Assembly: GCA_015680905.1 (NCBI GenBank)
Contig: CM027381.1
Coordinates: forward strand, 68,933,501-68,997,500
Source: Coptis chinensis
Taxonomy: Eukaryota > Streptophyta > Magnoliopsida > Ranunculales > Ranunculaceae
Reading direction: 5' to 3'
DNA: 64,000 nt
This document shows, piece after piece, positions 1 through 11,914 of the stretch. Within the stretch, counting starts at the first letter, position 1. Every line of letters begins with the position of its first letter. A program made the translations under genes and the position numbers. The notes below the pieces were generated by a model. It saw only the letters and a program-made list of their open reading frames with translations. It made no database searches and was not told where the DNA came from.

Positions 1-124
1 TTTTTTTTAGTTTCGGTTAAATTGTTAGCTATTACGGAACTATTGTATTGTTATGTTATACACTTTGAATGACAAAAGCTGTTTTGAAATTCCGTAAAAT
101 TTATTTCTACACGAACTTCTTGCG

Positions 125-266
125 GTTTGCAAAATTTGTTCAAGATCTGTACAAGACTTTGAATTACCCTTCACAGCTAATAGGGTGGAAATCAGATGGA
201 GGTGATCCTTGTGAGGATCCATGGAAAGGAATATCATGTTTTGGGTCTTCTATTATATACATGTAA
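125..266 (+). pseudogene. STRUBBELIG-family receptor kinase fragment (SRF ectodomain exon)
   Basis: The translated segment contains DLYKTLNYPSQL, then GWKSDGGDPCEDPWKGISC. This is the conserved N-terminal region just before the leucine-rich repeats of STRUBBELIG-receptor-family (SRF) kinases, which are plasma-membrane LRR receptor-like kinases of tissue morphogenesis. The fragment keeps the paired-cysteine GGDPC...GISC signature, and a GT follows near 256 where the exon would end. No signal peptide exon, further LRRs, transmembrane segment or kinase domain follows. The next 250 bases show no clear homology. It is therefore one captured or relic exon of a roughly 700-residue protein. It lies in the same orientation as the auxilin-like fragment and the Ulp1 protease of a CACTA element farther right, which suggests it may have been carried by that element. 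Confidence 0.75.
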
Positions 267-559
267 TTTATAAGCCCTCTCTGTGTTTTCAAGTGAGCCT
301 TTCATCTCTTTTTGCCAATAATTTGAACTTATACCTCCTCATCTCTTCGAAACCGGTCGGCAGTGGACTTGACATTGGTGGATACCTTGGTGGGGAAACT
401 TGGCAATCTATTAAGTTTAAAGCGGTATAAGTGTCTTCACCGAATCTTTCAAAATTAACTTTGAGTGGATCCTAAGTTGTACGGATAACTTTGAGTGGAT
501 CCTAAGTTGCTTTGACTACACCAGAATTTAAGAATTAGGACACACTCTTGGGACTATAT
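267..559. other. No gene seen; contains a 23-bp direct repeat
   Basis: This spacer separates the receptor fragment from the auxilin-like fragment. The unit AACTTTGAGTGGATCCTAAG plus three bases occurs twice in tandem, near 456 and 487. The translated frames show no family I recognise. Confidence 0.5.
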
Positions 560-1690
560 ACCCCGCCTCTAATTAGGGAGGCACGGAGAGAGCATTTGCT
601 GATGCTTTCGCCTAAGGGTGTAAAAGGCTGCTTTGTTGATAAGGTCAATCTTGAGGCACGTGGGAGTGCGAACGTCTTCTTGTCTGCAGAGAATACAAGC
701 TTCGAGCACGCGTGAAGGGCAGCAGCCGACGCTAAGGAAAGAGCAGAGAAGGTAGCTGCGAAGCAAAGAGAGAGCTGCTGTTGCAAGAGTTGAAGCAGAC
801 GCACGGCAAAGAGCAGAGCAAGCTTCTGCTGAGAGGGCAACTATAGAGGCTTGTGAGAGGGCTACTACGAGGCTCGTGTGAGAGGGTTGCTTTCTTGAGA
901 GAGTCAACAAAAGAATGAGAATGATCTTGAGTCTTTCTTCTGGTAGAGCTAGCGATGCACCAAGGCCTAACGTAACCACAACTTCGGTACGCTTAGGGGA
1001 ATAAGATTAGAAGCAAGATATTGTTTTTTTTTTCTGAAATATTAGCAGACTATTATTTTCATCTTTGTTTTCTGCATCAGGAGTCTACTTTTGAGTCCCA
1101 ATTGAAAAAAAAAAAAAAAACTAAACACCCGTCGGACATCTTACGGAACCTCGTCGACCATCGCGGAAGGCATCCTTAACTACAAATATTGTTGATGATC
1201 TCACTTCAATCTTTGGAGGTAATCTTGTTGATTTTACACTTTCTCTTGTGCCAGTAAGAAGCCTTCCTGGCAATAGTAATCAAGAGAGCTCCCAGAAAGT
1301 ATGCTAATTGCTTAAATTCTACTTTGTTAAAGGTGCTTCGTGATCTGGAGAATTCCAGGACGTTGAGGGGGAAACTGAAGAAAGACGAAGAGCGAAGACC
1401 GATCACCACCAACGCATTACCGCGAGGCCGCCAGCGGTCTGTGGAGATTAGCTTTTCTCTATTTGTTTGTGTTTATGATTATCTTTACTTGTCATCTTAT
1501 AAATGTAGAAAACCTATTCAAGTGCATTGACTAGTTTCATACTAAATTATTCATCAATATTATTTCTCTTTTTTATGAAAATTGTTGTCAAGTTTTTATG
1601 GAGTCTCGTCCTCAAGCAAAAGCATTGGCGAAAAAGAATGAGCGTGATCGTCAAACTCGAGAGAGATCGAATGAGAGAGACATGTAAGTT
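560..1690 (+). pseudogene. Auxilin-like clathrin-uncoating protein, degenerate multi-exon fragment
   Basis: Scattered collinear blocks match plant auxilin-like proteins, which recruit Hsc70 through a C-terminal J domain to uncoat clathrin vesicles. In order they are: TERAFADAFA near 585; the Ala/Glu/Arg-rich coiled coil ARQRAEQASAERATIEACER near 800; NDLESFFSSGRASDAPRP near 920; TTNIVDDLTSIFGG near 1185; EFQDVEGETEERRRA near 1350; and AKALAKKNERDRQTRERSNE near 1620. Frame shifts, stops and intron remnants separate them. The J domain, which should follow the last block, is absent. The Athila LTR starts 170 bases later, and beyond its far end comes Ulp1-like coding sequence, not the J domain. 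The order of blocks fits the central exons of one gene. It is a non-functional fragment. Confidence 0.8.
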
Positions 1691-1863
1691 TTGCAGATCA
1701 ACACTGTTACAGTTTGCTCCTGTTGTTATGAGTTTATATATAAAAATGCCTTTGCTGTAGATATTAACACTTCCATCCAATTAGTTTTTTTAGATGCTTA
1801 GCACTTATAAAGGAGTTGTGTTTCTCATGTATGCCTTCTATTGAGCACTTGAAATAGACATAC

Positions 1864-3444
1864 TGATAAGTGCTCAAAAAGTGCTATTTAACCCTCGATT
1901 ATGCCTCTTGTTTAGCCATCTTAGTGGACTAATAGTGTTTATAAGTTGTGTTTTAAGATTCTACAGGTGAAAAAGAGAGTTTTGTAGAATATTAGAGAAA
2001 ATGGGTAAAACGAAGCAATTGAGACATTAATGATCACATGGGAGGTCCGTGGACAATCATGGAGAAGGCCAAGGAATTGGAGCTATTAAAGATGCGACTT
2101 GGACTTATTTTAAAGTCTATTTGGAAGCCCAAGGCCAAAGGATTCGTTGCTTGGACCAAAGCCCGCAAAAGAGGATAGAAGGATAGAAGCGAGAAGAGAA
2201 AAATCGGGCTTATGCGTGCGGGCCGATGGATTGAGCGTCGGACGCGATTGAGTACGCCCGGGCGATAAATCGAAAGGCCCGACGCATTGATTAAGTCCGG
2301 GGCGCATGGATAATGCGTCCGGACGCATGAATCGACACTGTAGCCAATTCCTTCTCAGTTTTGAAGACGAAGTCGGACTCTGAAAGAAACCTATTTGTAT
2401 TAGGAAACAAATGACGGTTTGGAATGCTTCTAGAACTCATTGTAACCCCTATAAATAGAGGACCTAAGTGCCTCATGTAATTGGCCAATTCACTTATATT
2501 CTTGTCTCCAGAACTTGAGGCAGAGAGTCTTAATAAATTATTCTTTCTAGTCTTATGTTCTTAAACTCTTCTTCTTCTTGTTCTTCCTTCTTTATGGAAG
2601 GCTAATCTTCTCCTTCAAGGGAGGAGATGAAGCCAGTGCTTAAGGTTTAATGATTCTTCTGGTTCATGGTGTTCTTCAATCAGGTTAGTTCTTTATGTTT
2701 ATAGTTATTAGTTCCATTGCCCACACCAGGGGATGGAAGTATAGAATAGGGTTTATGTTTTGCAATATTAATATCATGCTAGTGTTCTTTACTTTTCTTC
2801 TAGTAGTGTAATTCTTTAGAGTTAGGAAAGTATTCTTTGTGTTGCCCTAGAAGGGGTAGCTCAGGGAGTGGCTGCCTAGGGGAAGTATTCTTTGTGTTTG
2901 CCTTAAGTGGTGATTCATTGAATGGCCGCCCTATTAGGAAGTACTCCTTGATGTTGCTCTTGGTAATACATTGAATGGCTGCCCGAGCTTACATAAAAGG
3001 AAAGAAGATATTAATAACATAAACATAGGAACAACCTTAAGTAGAGTTAATTGTTAAACGATGTTTCCTCCAAGAGGGCATCGGCACTTGCTCGATTGCC
3101 TAATTGTAGTCTACTTGTAAGAACAACCATGAAGCAGAAGGTCATAAGTCAAAAGTATTGGTGGATTCTAATCTCTTGAATTCTCTCTCTTATAAATTCT
3201 CAATAGTTTAGTTAGTTTAGCATTAGAATCTACAATCTCTACAATATTAGTTTTTAATCCCTCAAACCCCCTTTCCAGTCCTGTCCTTCATATAAACATA
3301 CACTTAAAAGTGGAACGATACCCTACTCATCCTTTACTTATTGAGGGATAATTAGGTTTTGATACGCTTCTCTTTTGTTCAACGATCATCATCTATCTAC
3401 ATCATCCATCATACATCTACACACACAAAAAAGAGGTAGTGTCA
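1864..3444 (+). repeat. 5' LTR of the Athila element
   Basis: It is 1581 bp, TG...CA. It has a TATA-like TATAAATA at 2450-2457 and a GC-rich stretch (about 2215-2335) of imperfect ~40-bp repeats. That stretch differs strongly from the matching part of the 3' LTR, although the rest of the two LTRs is nearly identical. Confidence 0.93.
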
Positions 3445-3445
3445 A

Positions 3446-3459
3446 TGGCGCCGCTGCCG
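3446..3459 (+). promoter_or_regulatory. Primer binding site of the Athila element
   Basis: TGGCGCCGCTGCCG starts two bases after the 5' LTR. It begins with TGG, the complement of the tRNA 3' CCA. I could not assign the tRNA with certainty. Confidence 0.75.
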
Positions 3460-3959
3460 TTTTAAGTTGTTTATGTTTAAGGTTTTCTTTCAAGATTAGA
3501 ACTTTGGATATTAAGGTAATTTTAGCCGCATCATCCAACCTTTTGAGAAAGAGAGAAGCTTGAAGGACATCTAGAAGACAAAATCTAACATCTAGGTTAG
3601 TCGAATCTTCATTCTTTTTATTGCTTTCTTAGTATAGTTACATCATAGTTTAGTTTTATTGCTTTCTAGTATAATTGCATTTAGGACCTTTTTAACAATT
3701 GAAGTTGTAAGCCAACACAGCAAAATATCAAACTCTAGTATTTCTTGTCTGAATCTTGACAAACGGACTATCGTCTGTGGGCCGTGGTACTTAAGCAATC
3801 CAAGTGATTCACCATAACCCTAGAAGAGACAGCTTTAGACAACGGGCGAGATACTAGCTGCAAAGCCCAACCCAGTTGAAGAAAAGTAGTTTTACATTCT
3901 AGTATAATTTAGAATAGTTGCATAGTAGGATAGTTTTTGTTATTTTTAGCGAATTTTTC

Positions 3960-5940
3960 TAGTGTATGCCCCGTCGTCCATATCATCGTCCAGTAAGAAC
4001 ACAACAGTGGACAAGGTTTAACAACCGACTCACAAGAATACTAGATGAGATTAATACAATGGCCGCAAGCAATGATGGAGGTGTTTTGGACACCAATAAT
4101 CTTGAAGCTATTCCTCCAATGCAAGCCAACAACAGGAAAAAGTTTGAGTGATTTCTATTCGCCCAATTATTAGAGACCCACCCAAGCCATATTGTTTTTC
4201 CGAGGCGACGAGCTAATCAATTTGAACTTAGAGCATCGATAATCTCTATGCTTCCAAAGTTCAATGGTTCGCATAATGTTCACCTTATGTTCACATGAAC
4301 AAATTTCTATCGATCCTCGAACTTTCAAGAACCGTAATATCGGGGATGAGAGTATCAAGTTAATTCTTTTTCCACTATCCCTCGAAGGTAAAGCATCCGA
4401 ATGGTTAACCGCTGCACAAATCAATTCAATCAACAACCGGGAGAAGTTGAGAACAAAGTTTATGAACAAGTTCTACCCACCCCGTAAGGCAGAGATGCCA
4501 TGCAGCCAAGCCATCGGCAATTTCAAAGGGAAGGTGGATCAAGAATATCATCAAAGCTGGGAAAATTCAATAATCTGCTAGTCTCATGTCCACATCATGG
4601 TTATGATAAGAGCACACCGCTCTCATTTTTTTTTTCGAGGACTTTCTACTATGAACAAGCAGATGATACAATCAATGCATCAAGGTAAGTTTACATCATT
4701 GGATGGAGAGGAAGCCTACAACTTTCTCGAGAATTTAGTCAAGACACTCAACAATGGAGTACTAGCAACGAGGGCGTAGCTAGAGTGGAGGGTGCTTAGA
4801 AGAAATTTGGCAACCAAATTCAAGAAGACCCAAATCAAGCAATGCTATCAATTATGGCAAGCCTATCAACGGGACTTGAAAATCTGAACAAGAAGTTTGA
4901 TCGGTTCTCCATGAATCCTCCAAAACCAAACAATTTCCAAGCTAAACCTCGACCATCCAAGCCTTGTTATACCATTTGTGAGCTATGTTCTCGATGAAGG
5001 CCACACCAATCAAGAGTGTTCAGACTATCCGGATACTAATGCAGAGGCATGTAGTATTAACTCTTTAGGAAGAAATAACCAGGTTCAATCGAGGACGAAA
5101 TTATTGGAAGCCACAAAATACAAATCGGAGGAATTTTCCTCTAGGATTTCAGAATCGATCAAATCGGTTCGAAATAACCGAAGATCGGTTCCAAAACCGC
5201 CCGGCAACCATACGAAATCAACAAATATACCGAACCATCAATACCAAGCCAACACAAACAGAGTTAGTACCAGATCTTATGAGTGGATATATTGCCCCTA
5301 CGCCTCGGTCGAGCAAAGCGGTTATCCCAATAACCGAAGAAGCTATCACCACCATTGTCAATGAGTGAAACGGACAAATCAAAGAACCCAGAAGTTGGAG
5401 AATAACTTTAGTGTCATTCAAGGCCAGATAGGGCAAATCGCTGCCGCCTTGACAGAGAGATCAAAAGGAGCATTACCAAGCCAGCCGGAGCCAAATCCGA
5501 AAGGAAGAGGTGTCTTGCAGGTGGATAACCTGGAGATTACTCAGTCGAATGCCCAAGTTAATTCTGTCACCACTCTGAGGTCAGGCAAGAAAGTTGATAA
5601 CAAGATTGTCTATGAACCAGGAAAAGATTCTGTGGAGCCTAAGGTAACTTATGTCCCCACCATCCCACCCAGTTCTAACATTCCAGATATATCTAGTGTT
5701 GTGCAACCTGCGGAAGAAACTGTTGCAAAAGAAGTTGAAGGAACTACTATGGAAGTAAGTAAGAAGAAGCCATCACAAGTGACTCCACCTGTCACTCCAC
5801 TAATTGTTACCAAGCCAACCGAAGCCGAAAGAAGAGAACCGATTTTGAAGAATCCGCCAGCACCGTTTCCTTCAAAACTAGTGAATACCAGAAAAGATGA
5901 CCAGTACAAGGAGATTTGCGATGTATTTCAGAATTTATAG
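3960..5940 (+). pseudogene. Athila gag region, broken
   Basis: The region opens with MPRRPYHRPVRTQQWTRFNN at 3966. It continues, through stops and frame shifts, with the gag core: PRRRANQFELRA, then LFPLSLEGKASEWL near 4370 and NREKLRTKFMNKFYPP near 4435. A cysteine-containing segment near 4965-5025 (CYTIC...CSDY) looks like a decayed zinc knuckle. The long open stretch from 5365 to 5940 encodes the hydrophilic linker between gag and protease. It is rich in P, T, E and K, with TLRSGKKVDNKIVYEPGK, common in Athila polyproteins. At least four frame changes mean no full gag can be made. Confidence 0.8.
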
Positions 5941-8900
5941 ATTAATATCCCATTTCTGACCGCCATCAAGCAAGTTCCCTCGTATGCCAAGTTCCTGAAA
6001 GATCTAGTAAAGAAGAAGACCAACATTCCAAAAGAAGCTTTTATCGCTCAAAGATGTTCATCGTACCTACAGAATCTATCGGTTGTGAAACTAAAAGATC
6101 CTGGAAGTCCAACTGTTACATGCAGAATTGGAGATTCTTTGGAGGAACAAGCTTTACTAGATTTGGGTGCTAGTGTGAATCTTCTACCATATTTCGCTCT
6201 GAGAAAGTTGGGCTTGAAGGATCTAAAACCGACCCGATGTTACTTTACGGTTGGCGGATAGATCGTCGAAAGATACCTAGAGGACTAATTGAAGACGCGT
6301 CATAGTCAAGATCGAAGATTTCTATTATCCGGTTGATTTCATAGTACTAGACCACGTAACCTACATCCGGTAGGCGATACCAATCATTCTAGGCGACCAT
6401 TCTTGGCCAATTGCAAATGCACTCATCAACCGTCAAAACGGTAATATGACGTTATCCTTTGGTAATATGAAAGTCGAGACCAATGTTTTCCATATGTTAC
6501 AGAACCACAGGAGGTGTGTTGTTGTGAACGAGGTTTGTATGATTGAAGCGTTAGCACAGGATTATCTGACTCATTCATATCCTGCTGATGAGTTATTGAA
6601 AGCTCTGACAGGCTCAGATTGTGAGGAACTTAGTGTTGAGTCAATCAATGCGATTTTGGATTCATCACCTGTCATGGATGACATCAAATTCAAAGAAAAG
6701 CTTGAATCACCTATGCTTGATGGACCACCTAAAGAGCTTAAGAAGGAGCCACCTAAGCTAGAATTGAAGCCTTTATCGTCTACACTCAAGTATGTTTTCT
6801 TGGGAGATTTGGGAACCTGCCCAGTAGTCATTGCATCAGATTTGACTGCGGAGCAAGAATCCAGGTTAGTAGCACTTTTAAAGGACTACAAGTCAGCTAT
6901 AGGTTGGACAATTGATGATATCAAGGGGATCAGCCCTATGATAGTTCAACATAGGATTCATCTGGAAGAGGATTCCAAGACTTCTAAGCAACCACAGAGG
7001 AGGCTTAATCCGAAAATGAAGGAAGTAGTTAGAGAAGAGGTCGTCAAACTCCTTGACGCCGGCATTATCTACCCTATTTCTGATAGTCAATGGGTTAGTC
7101 CAGTTCAAGTTGTGCCAAAGAAGTCCGGAACCACAGTGATCGAGAACGAGAACAATGAGTTGATTCCAACCAGATTTAGACCGATGGAGAGTTTGCATCG
7201 ATTACGAAGTCAATAGCGATCGAGGAAAGACCATTTTCCATTGCCATTTATCGATCAGATGTTAGAAAGATTAGCTGGACAAGCTTACTACTGCTTTCTT
7301 GATGGTTACTCAGGATATTTTCAAATCCATATTCACCCTGAGGACCAAGAGAAGACCACATTCACATGTCCATTCGAACATTAAGCCTACCGTCAGATGC
7401 CTTTTGGTCTATGCAATGCACCGCCACTTTTCAGCGATTGCATGATGAGTATTTTGACGACATGGTGGAGAAATACATGGAAGTTTTTATGGACGATTTT
7501 TCAGTTTTTGGATCATCTTTTGAGGATTGCCTACACCATCTCTCCTTAGTCCTTAAACGTTGTTGCGATACCAACTTAGTTCTGAACTGGAAAAAGTGTC
7601 ACTTCATGGTAAAGGAAGGGATAGTGCTAGGTCACCAAGTTTCAAAGGAAGGAATTCTAGTAGATCGAGCGAAGATTGATATTATAAAGGATCTACCCAA
7701 ACCGAGAATTGTCAAAGATATCCGTGCCTTCCTAGGTCACGCGGGATTCTACCGTCGATTTATCAAGGATTTCAGCAGAATTGCAAGACCGCTGTCACAT
7801 CTGTTAGGGAAAGATATTGTCTTTGATTTTGATACATCATGTGTTGAAGCTTTTATGAAGTTAAAGGAAGCACTAACTTCAGCACCAATCATTCGTGCGC
7901 CCGATTGGAGCCAGCCATTTGAAATCATGTGTGATGCATCTGATTATGCTATAGGAGCCGTTCTAGGACAAAGAGACAAGAAAGTGCCATATGCAATCTA
8001 CTATGCTAGCAAGACTCTAAATGGAGCTCAGATTAATTATTCTACCACTGAGAAGGAACTCTTAGCCGTCGTCTATTCTCTTGACAAATTCCGACAATAT
8101 CTGATAGGTTCAAAGGTGATTGTCTATACTGACCATGCTGCCTTGCATCATTTACTCGCTAAGCAGGATGCCAAGCCAAGATTGATCCGATGGATACTAC
8201 TTTTACAAGAGTTTGATTTGGAGATACGTGATAAGAAAGGAACAGAGAATGTCGTTGCTGATCACCTTTCTAGATTGCTAGTGGAGAATACGGAAGACAA
8301 TTTACAAATCTGTGAGACTTTTCCTGGATGAATAGTTGTTCATAATATCGAAATGCCATGGTATAGCCACATTGCAAATTATCTTGTGACCGACAAGGTA
8401 CCATCACATTGGAGAAAGCAAGAAAAAGATTTATTCTACTCAAAGGCCAAATATTATTTTTGGGATGATCCATACTTATTCAAGAAGTGTTCGGATCAAA
8501 TTATTCGAAGATGCATCCCAGAATTGGAACAGGAATCCATTCTATCATTCTGTCATGATCAGCCTTGCGGAGGACACTTTGGCCCGCAACGTACTGCAGA
8601 CAAGGTATTACAAGCTGGATTCTATTGGCCTACTCTTTTTAAAGATGCAAATATTTATTGCAAAGCATGTCCGAGATGCCAATTCTTGGGTAAGACCTCG
8701 AAAAGGTTCGAGTGGCCTCAACAACCGATCCTTATCTCAGAAATCTTTGATGTATGGGGTATAGATTTCATGGGACCATTTCCTCCTTCTTTTGGTTACA
8801 CCTACATTCTACTTGCTGTGGACTATGTTTCAAAATGGATTGAAGCAGTTCCTACGAAGACCGCCGATCATAAAGTCGTCGTGGACTTTTTGAAGAAGAA

Positions 8901-9791
8901 CATTCTACCAAGATTTGGAACACCGAGAGCCATCATCAGTGATAACGGGTCTCACTTCATGAACCGTGTATTTGGGAATCTTATGGCAAAGTATGGAGTA
9001 ATTCATAAGCTAGCTTTACCATATCATCCTCCGGACTAATGGTCAAGCGAAGTTTCAATAGGGAAATCAAGAATATTCGACGGAGAAGACAAAATCCATC
9101 TAGGAAAGACCGGTCTCTTAGACTCCAAGATACACTATGGGCATCTGAGCGACATTCAAAACGCCCATAGGGATGTCGCCCTATCGCTTGGTATATGGAA
9201 AAGTGTGTCATCTACCCGTTGAGTTAGAACATAAAGCCTATTGGGCGTGAAAGAGATGAATTTCAACCTAGATCAAGCGGAGAGAAAGGAGGAAGCTTCA
9301 GATCAGTGAATTAGAGGAATTGAGAAGTGATGCTTATGATAAGTCAAGGATTTACAAGGATAAGACTAAAGCATTACATGACAGAAGAATTCTGAAGAGA
9401 GAATTTGAACACGGACGAAGGTTAAATTCTACAACTCTCGCTAGAAATTTTCCCTGGAAAGTTGAGATCTAGATGGACGGGACCGTTTATAGTAAGACAT
9501 GTCACACCTTTTGGAGCTATTGAAGTAGAAGACATAAAGAGAAGGACTCGTTTCAAAGTCAATGCTCATCGACTGAAGCCTTTTCCGAGTTACCCTCGGA
9601 GACGTGGAGGCCATTTTTCTCAAGGATCCGGTTTTATCGGACCAATTGTTGAAGCGGAAAATTGGGGTAAGTTACCTACACACCTTAAAGATTACATTCT
9701 ATGTCTTCTTGAACCTGTTACTCTGTCTAGTTTAAGTTTTTTGCATGAGGAAGCCAAGCGTCGTAAGCTTGACTCCTTAGGATCTCATTAG
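5941..9791 (+). pseudogene. Athila pol region: protease, RT, RNase H, integrase (broken)
   Basis: The domains appear in order. The protease has LLDLGASVNLLPYFALRKLG near 6160. The RT starts with PKMKEVVREEVVKLLDAGII near 7015 and has the catalytic motif FMDD near 7490 (YxDD family). The RNase H has [14 protein letters not shown] near 7930 and [11 protein letters not shown] near 8125. The integrase has an HHCC zinc site (HFGPQRTADKVL...CKACPRC, near 8575-8680), then the first catalytic Asp in GIDFMGPF near 8760 and the second in ISDNGSHF near 8935. The catalytic Glu region is frame-shifted after 9035. Integrase C-terminal sequence continues to about 9600 (FKVNAHRLKPF). Breaks occur near 6260, 6290, 7215, 7380, 8330 and 9040. 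Confidence 0.9.
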
Positions 9792-10985
9792 TATAAGTGC
9801 CACTGATAGCCGGGCCCTCAGATTTTCATAACTTTATCCCGTACTGAGAGGAGTTGCAAGCGCCGGAGTCAAAGTCTCATAACTCTAGTAGACCGAGTAT
9901 AAAATGTCTATAGGAAGTAAACATGTTGTTGAGAGATCAGTTTTGGAATGGGAATTCTAGTCTTGAGGATCTGATTTTAAAAGACTCACATTACGTCTTG
10001 GGGATCTGACGTAAAATGACCTAAAAATTTGTTTCTTGAACTAATTCTGATATTCGGCATCAATGGTAATATCCTACCTTTTTCTCATCCATTTCATTTA
10101 CTTCTTTATACATTGAGGTCAATGCATGCATAAGTAGGGGGAGGGTGTACTTGAGAAATGAATTTCGAAAATTAGTTTTCAAAAACAAAAATATTTTTTT
10201 GTTATCAGTAGCATGAGAAAAATGAATTTTAATGATGAGTCTGGGATATAGATTCTATACTACTTAGTGCTGAGTTTGATAGATAGTTGATATTATTGAT
10301 TTCATTACCGCTTAGACTATTTATTATGCTCGGACATAGTTCTTATTGATAGAATTCTTTATCAAGGCACCACCATAATACTTGGTCAGTTTTGTGTACT
10401 TTTGCTAGAAGAGAGATTTAAACCCCTAGTAAACTGGAAGTAGAATTTTTAGACTTAGCCCGTGAGACTTAAGCTTTATACCCATTTTTGGAGAGTTCTT
10501 ACGAAAAAATCCGAGTCTTAGTGACTCATCATCTTTCAGTTCTTTATGTCATTGTAATATAGTCTCAATATTCTTTAATTTGGTTAATCACGAAGTGACA
10601 TCAACTGGGGAGATAGCCATTAGGTCTTGTAGTCTATTCAAAACAGAGTATCATACTGATAAGTCAAGTAGTGAACCCATTCAGCCTTTATCCCACCTAG
10701 TAGGACCATCATGTTAAACCCTTTTGAGCCTTACAATAAACCATTTTCTTTCATAAAACCCTTTACCCGTCACCCAACTCCAGACAAGGAGTATAGCCAA
10801 AATCTTTATCAGCCATACCCATATGTTTCTGAGAATACGAGGGGCACAAGGAGGAAGAAAGACCACAAAAGGAAGATTACAAGGAAATACCAGAGAGATA
10901 CAATGAATCCCATCATTCTGTTCAAAGTGAAAGAAGCTAGTGGAAAACAAGCATATCCAGTACTAATCAAGGATATACCACTGAG

Positions 10986-11032
<47 letters not shown>

Positions 11033-11914
11033 GAATGGATGGATGGAAAAGCTAAGACAAAGGAAGAATTTTCTCTGCAACACAGAATTTGAAGAAATCT
11101 TCTAAAGAAAGAAGCAAAACCCTTAGTGTTTTCAAAAACAACCTTAGAATCCTTTTTACCTTTCCTTCATAAACCAATACCTAAGCCAAGTTACAACCCA
11201 TGACTTATAACTACAGTATGGTACGAAGTCTAGAATAGGTGAGAGGATGCTAAAGTGAAGGACCCGACACTTCATATGTGATTGACATTCTTTCCATGAG
11301 ACTACTTTTATTCAAAAATCTGTTTTTCAAGGTAGTATGTGGGATGTTCGTATGCATTATTCTTTTCCCCACATACATGAGGTAAAATAGTAGACCATCT
11401 TCTGAGAGATTCTTTGTTGAGAGTATGACTAGTGAGGATTGAAAGTCGAGATTATCTACCTATGGTAAACTAGGGATTCCGTTTCTTGGATAGGAGAGTA
11501 TTGGAGATTGACTAAGTACACACATAAGCCTTGATTAAGAATTTTGTCAATTTTTACTATCTCCCATCATAATCTATGAGTCTTTGCAAAGAATGTAGTT
11601 AGCAATGGAGACCGCCTCATTGGAGTAAGCACTAAGTGGGTAAGGAATTTCTCTCTCTGAAAAATACTATCATTCTTGAACATGCTATTGATTGATTTTG
11701 TGGGTATATCACACGAAAACCCCTCACGAGACTATAACTTCGTCCTTTTTGGGGAACTTAAAGGTTTAAAAGTCTTGTTGCATATGGTAAATGCAATCGC
11801 GATGCCTCTAAAATGAGTTAGGATTTTATTTTTGTTATTAGGATATGATTTTGATCACTTATCTATTTTTTATCTTATTTGCTAAGAGACTAGCAAAAGG
11901 CTAGTTAGGAGTTG
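9792..11914 (+). other. Athila 3' internal region without a recognised protein
   Basis: This lies between pol and the 3' LTR. A purine-rich AGTAGGGGGAGGGTG occurs near 10133. A 93-codon open frame at 10711-10992 is basic and unlike anything I know. A run of 40 A residues follows at 10991-11030. Just before the 3' LTR is GAGACTAGCAAAAGGCTAG (11886-11904), a short conserved-looking hairpin beside the expected polypurine tract. No env-like domain, signal peptide or convincing transmembrane segment was found. Confidence 0.6.

Noticed and set aside
535-979. Overlapping minus-strand open frames of 101 and 136 codons
   Set aside because: They are the antisense of the Ala/Arg-rich auxilin-like coiled coil. 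The plus-strand reading has clear family blocks; the minus-strand one has none.
10711-10992. Open frame near the Athila 3' end as an env-like gene
   Set aside because: It is only 93 codons, basic, without signal peptide or membrane segments, and ends at a poly(A) run.
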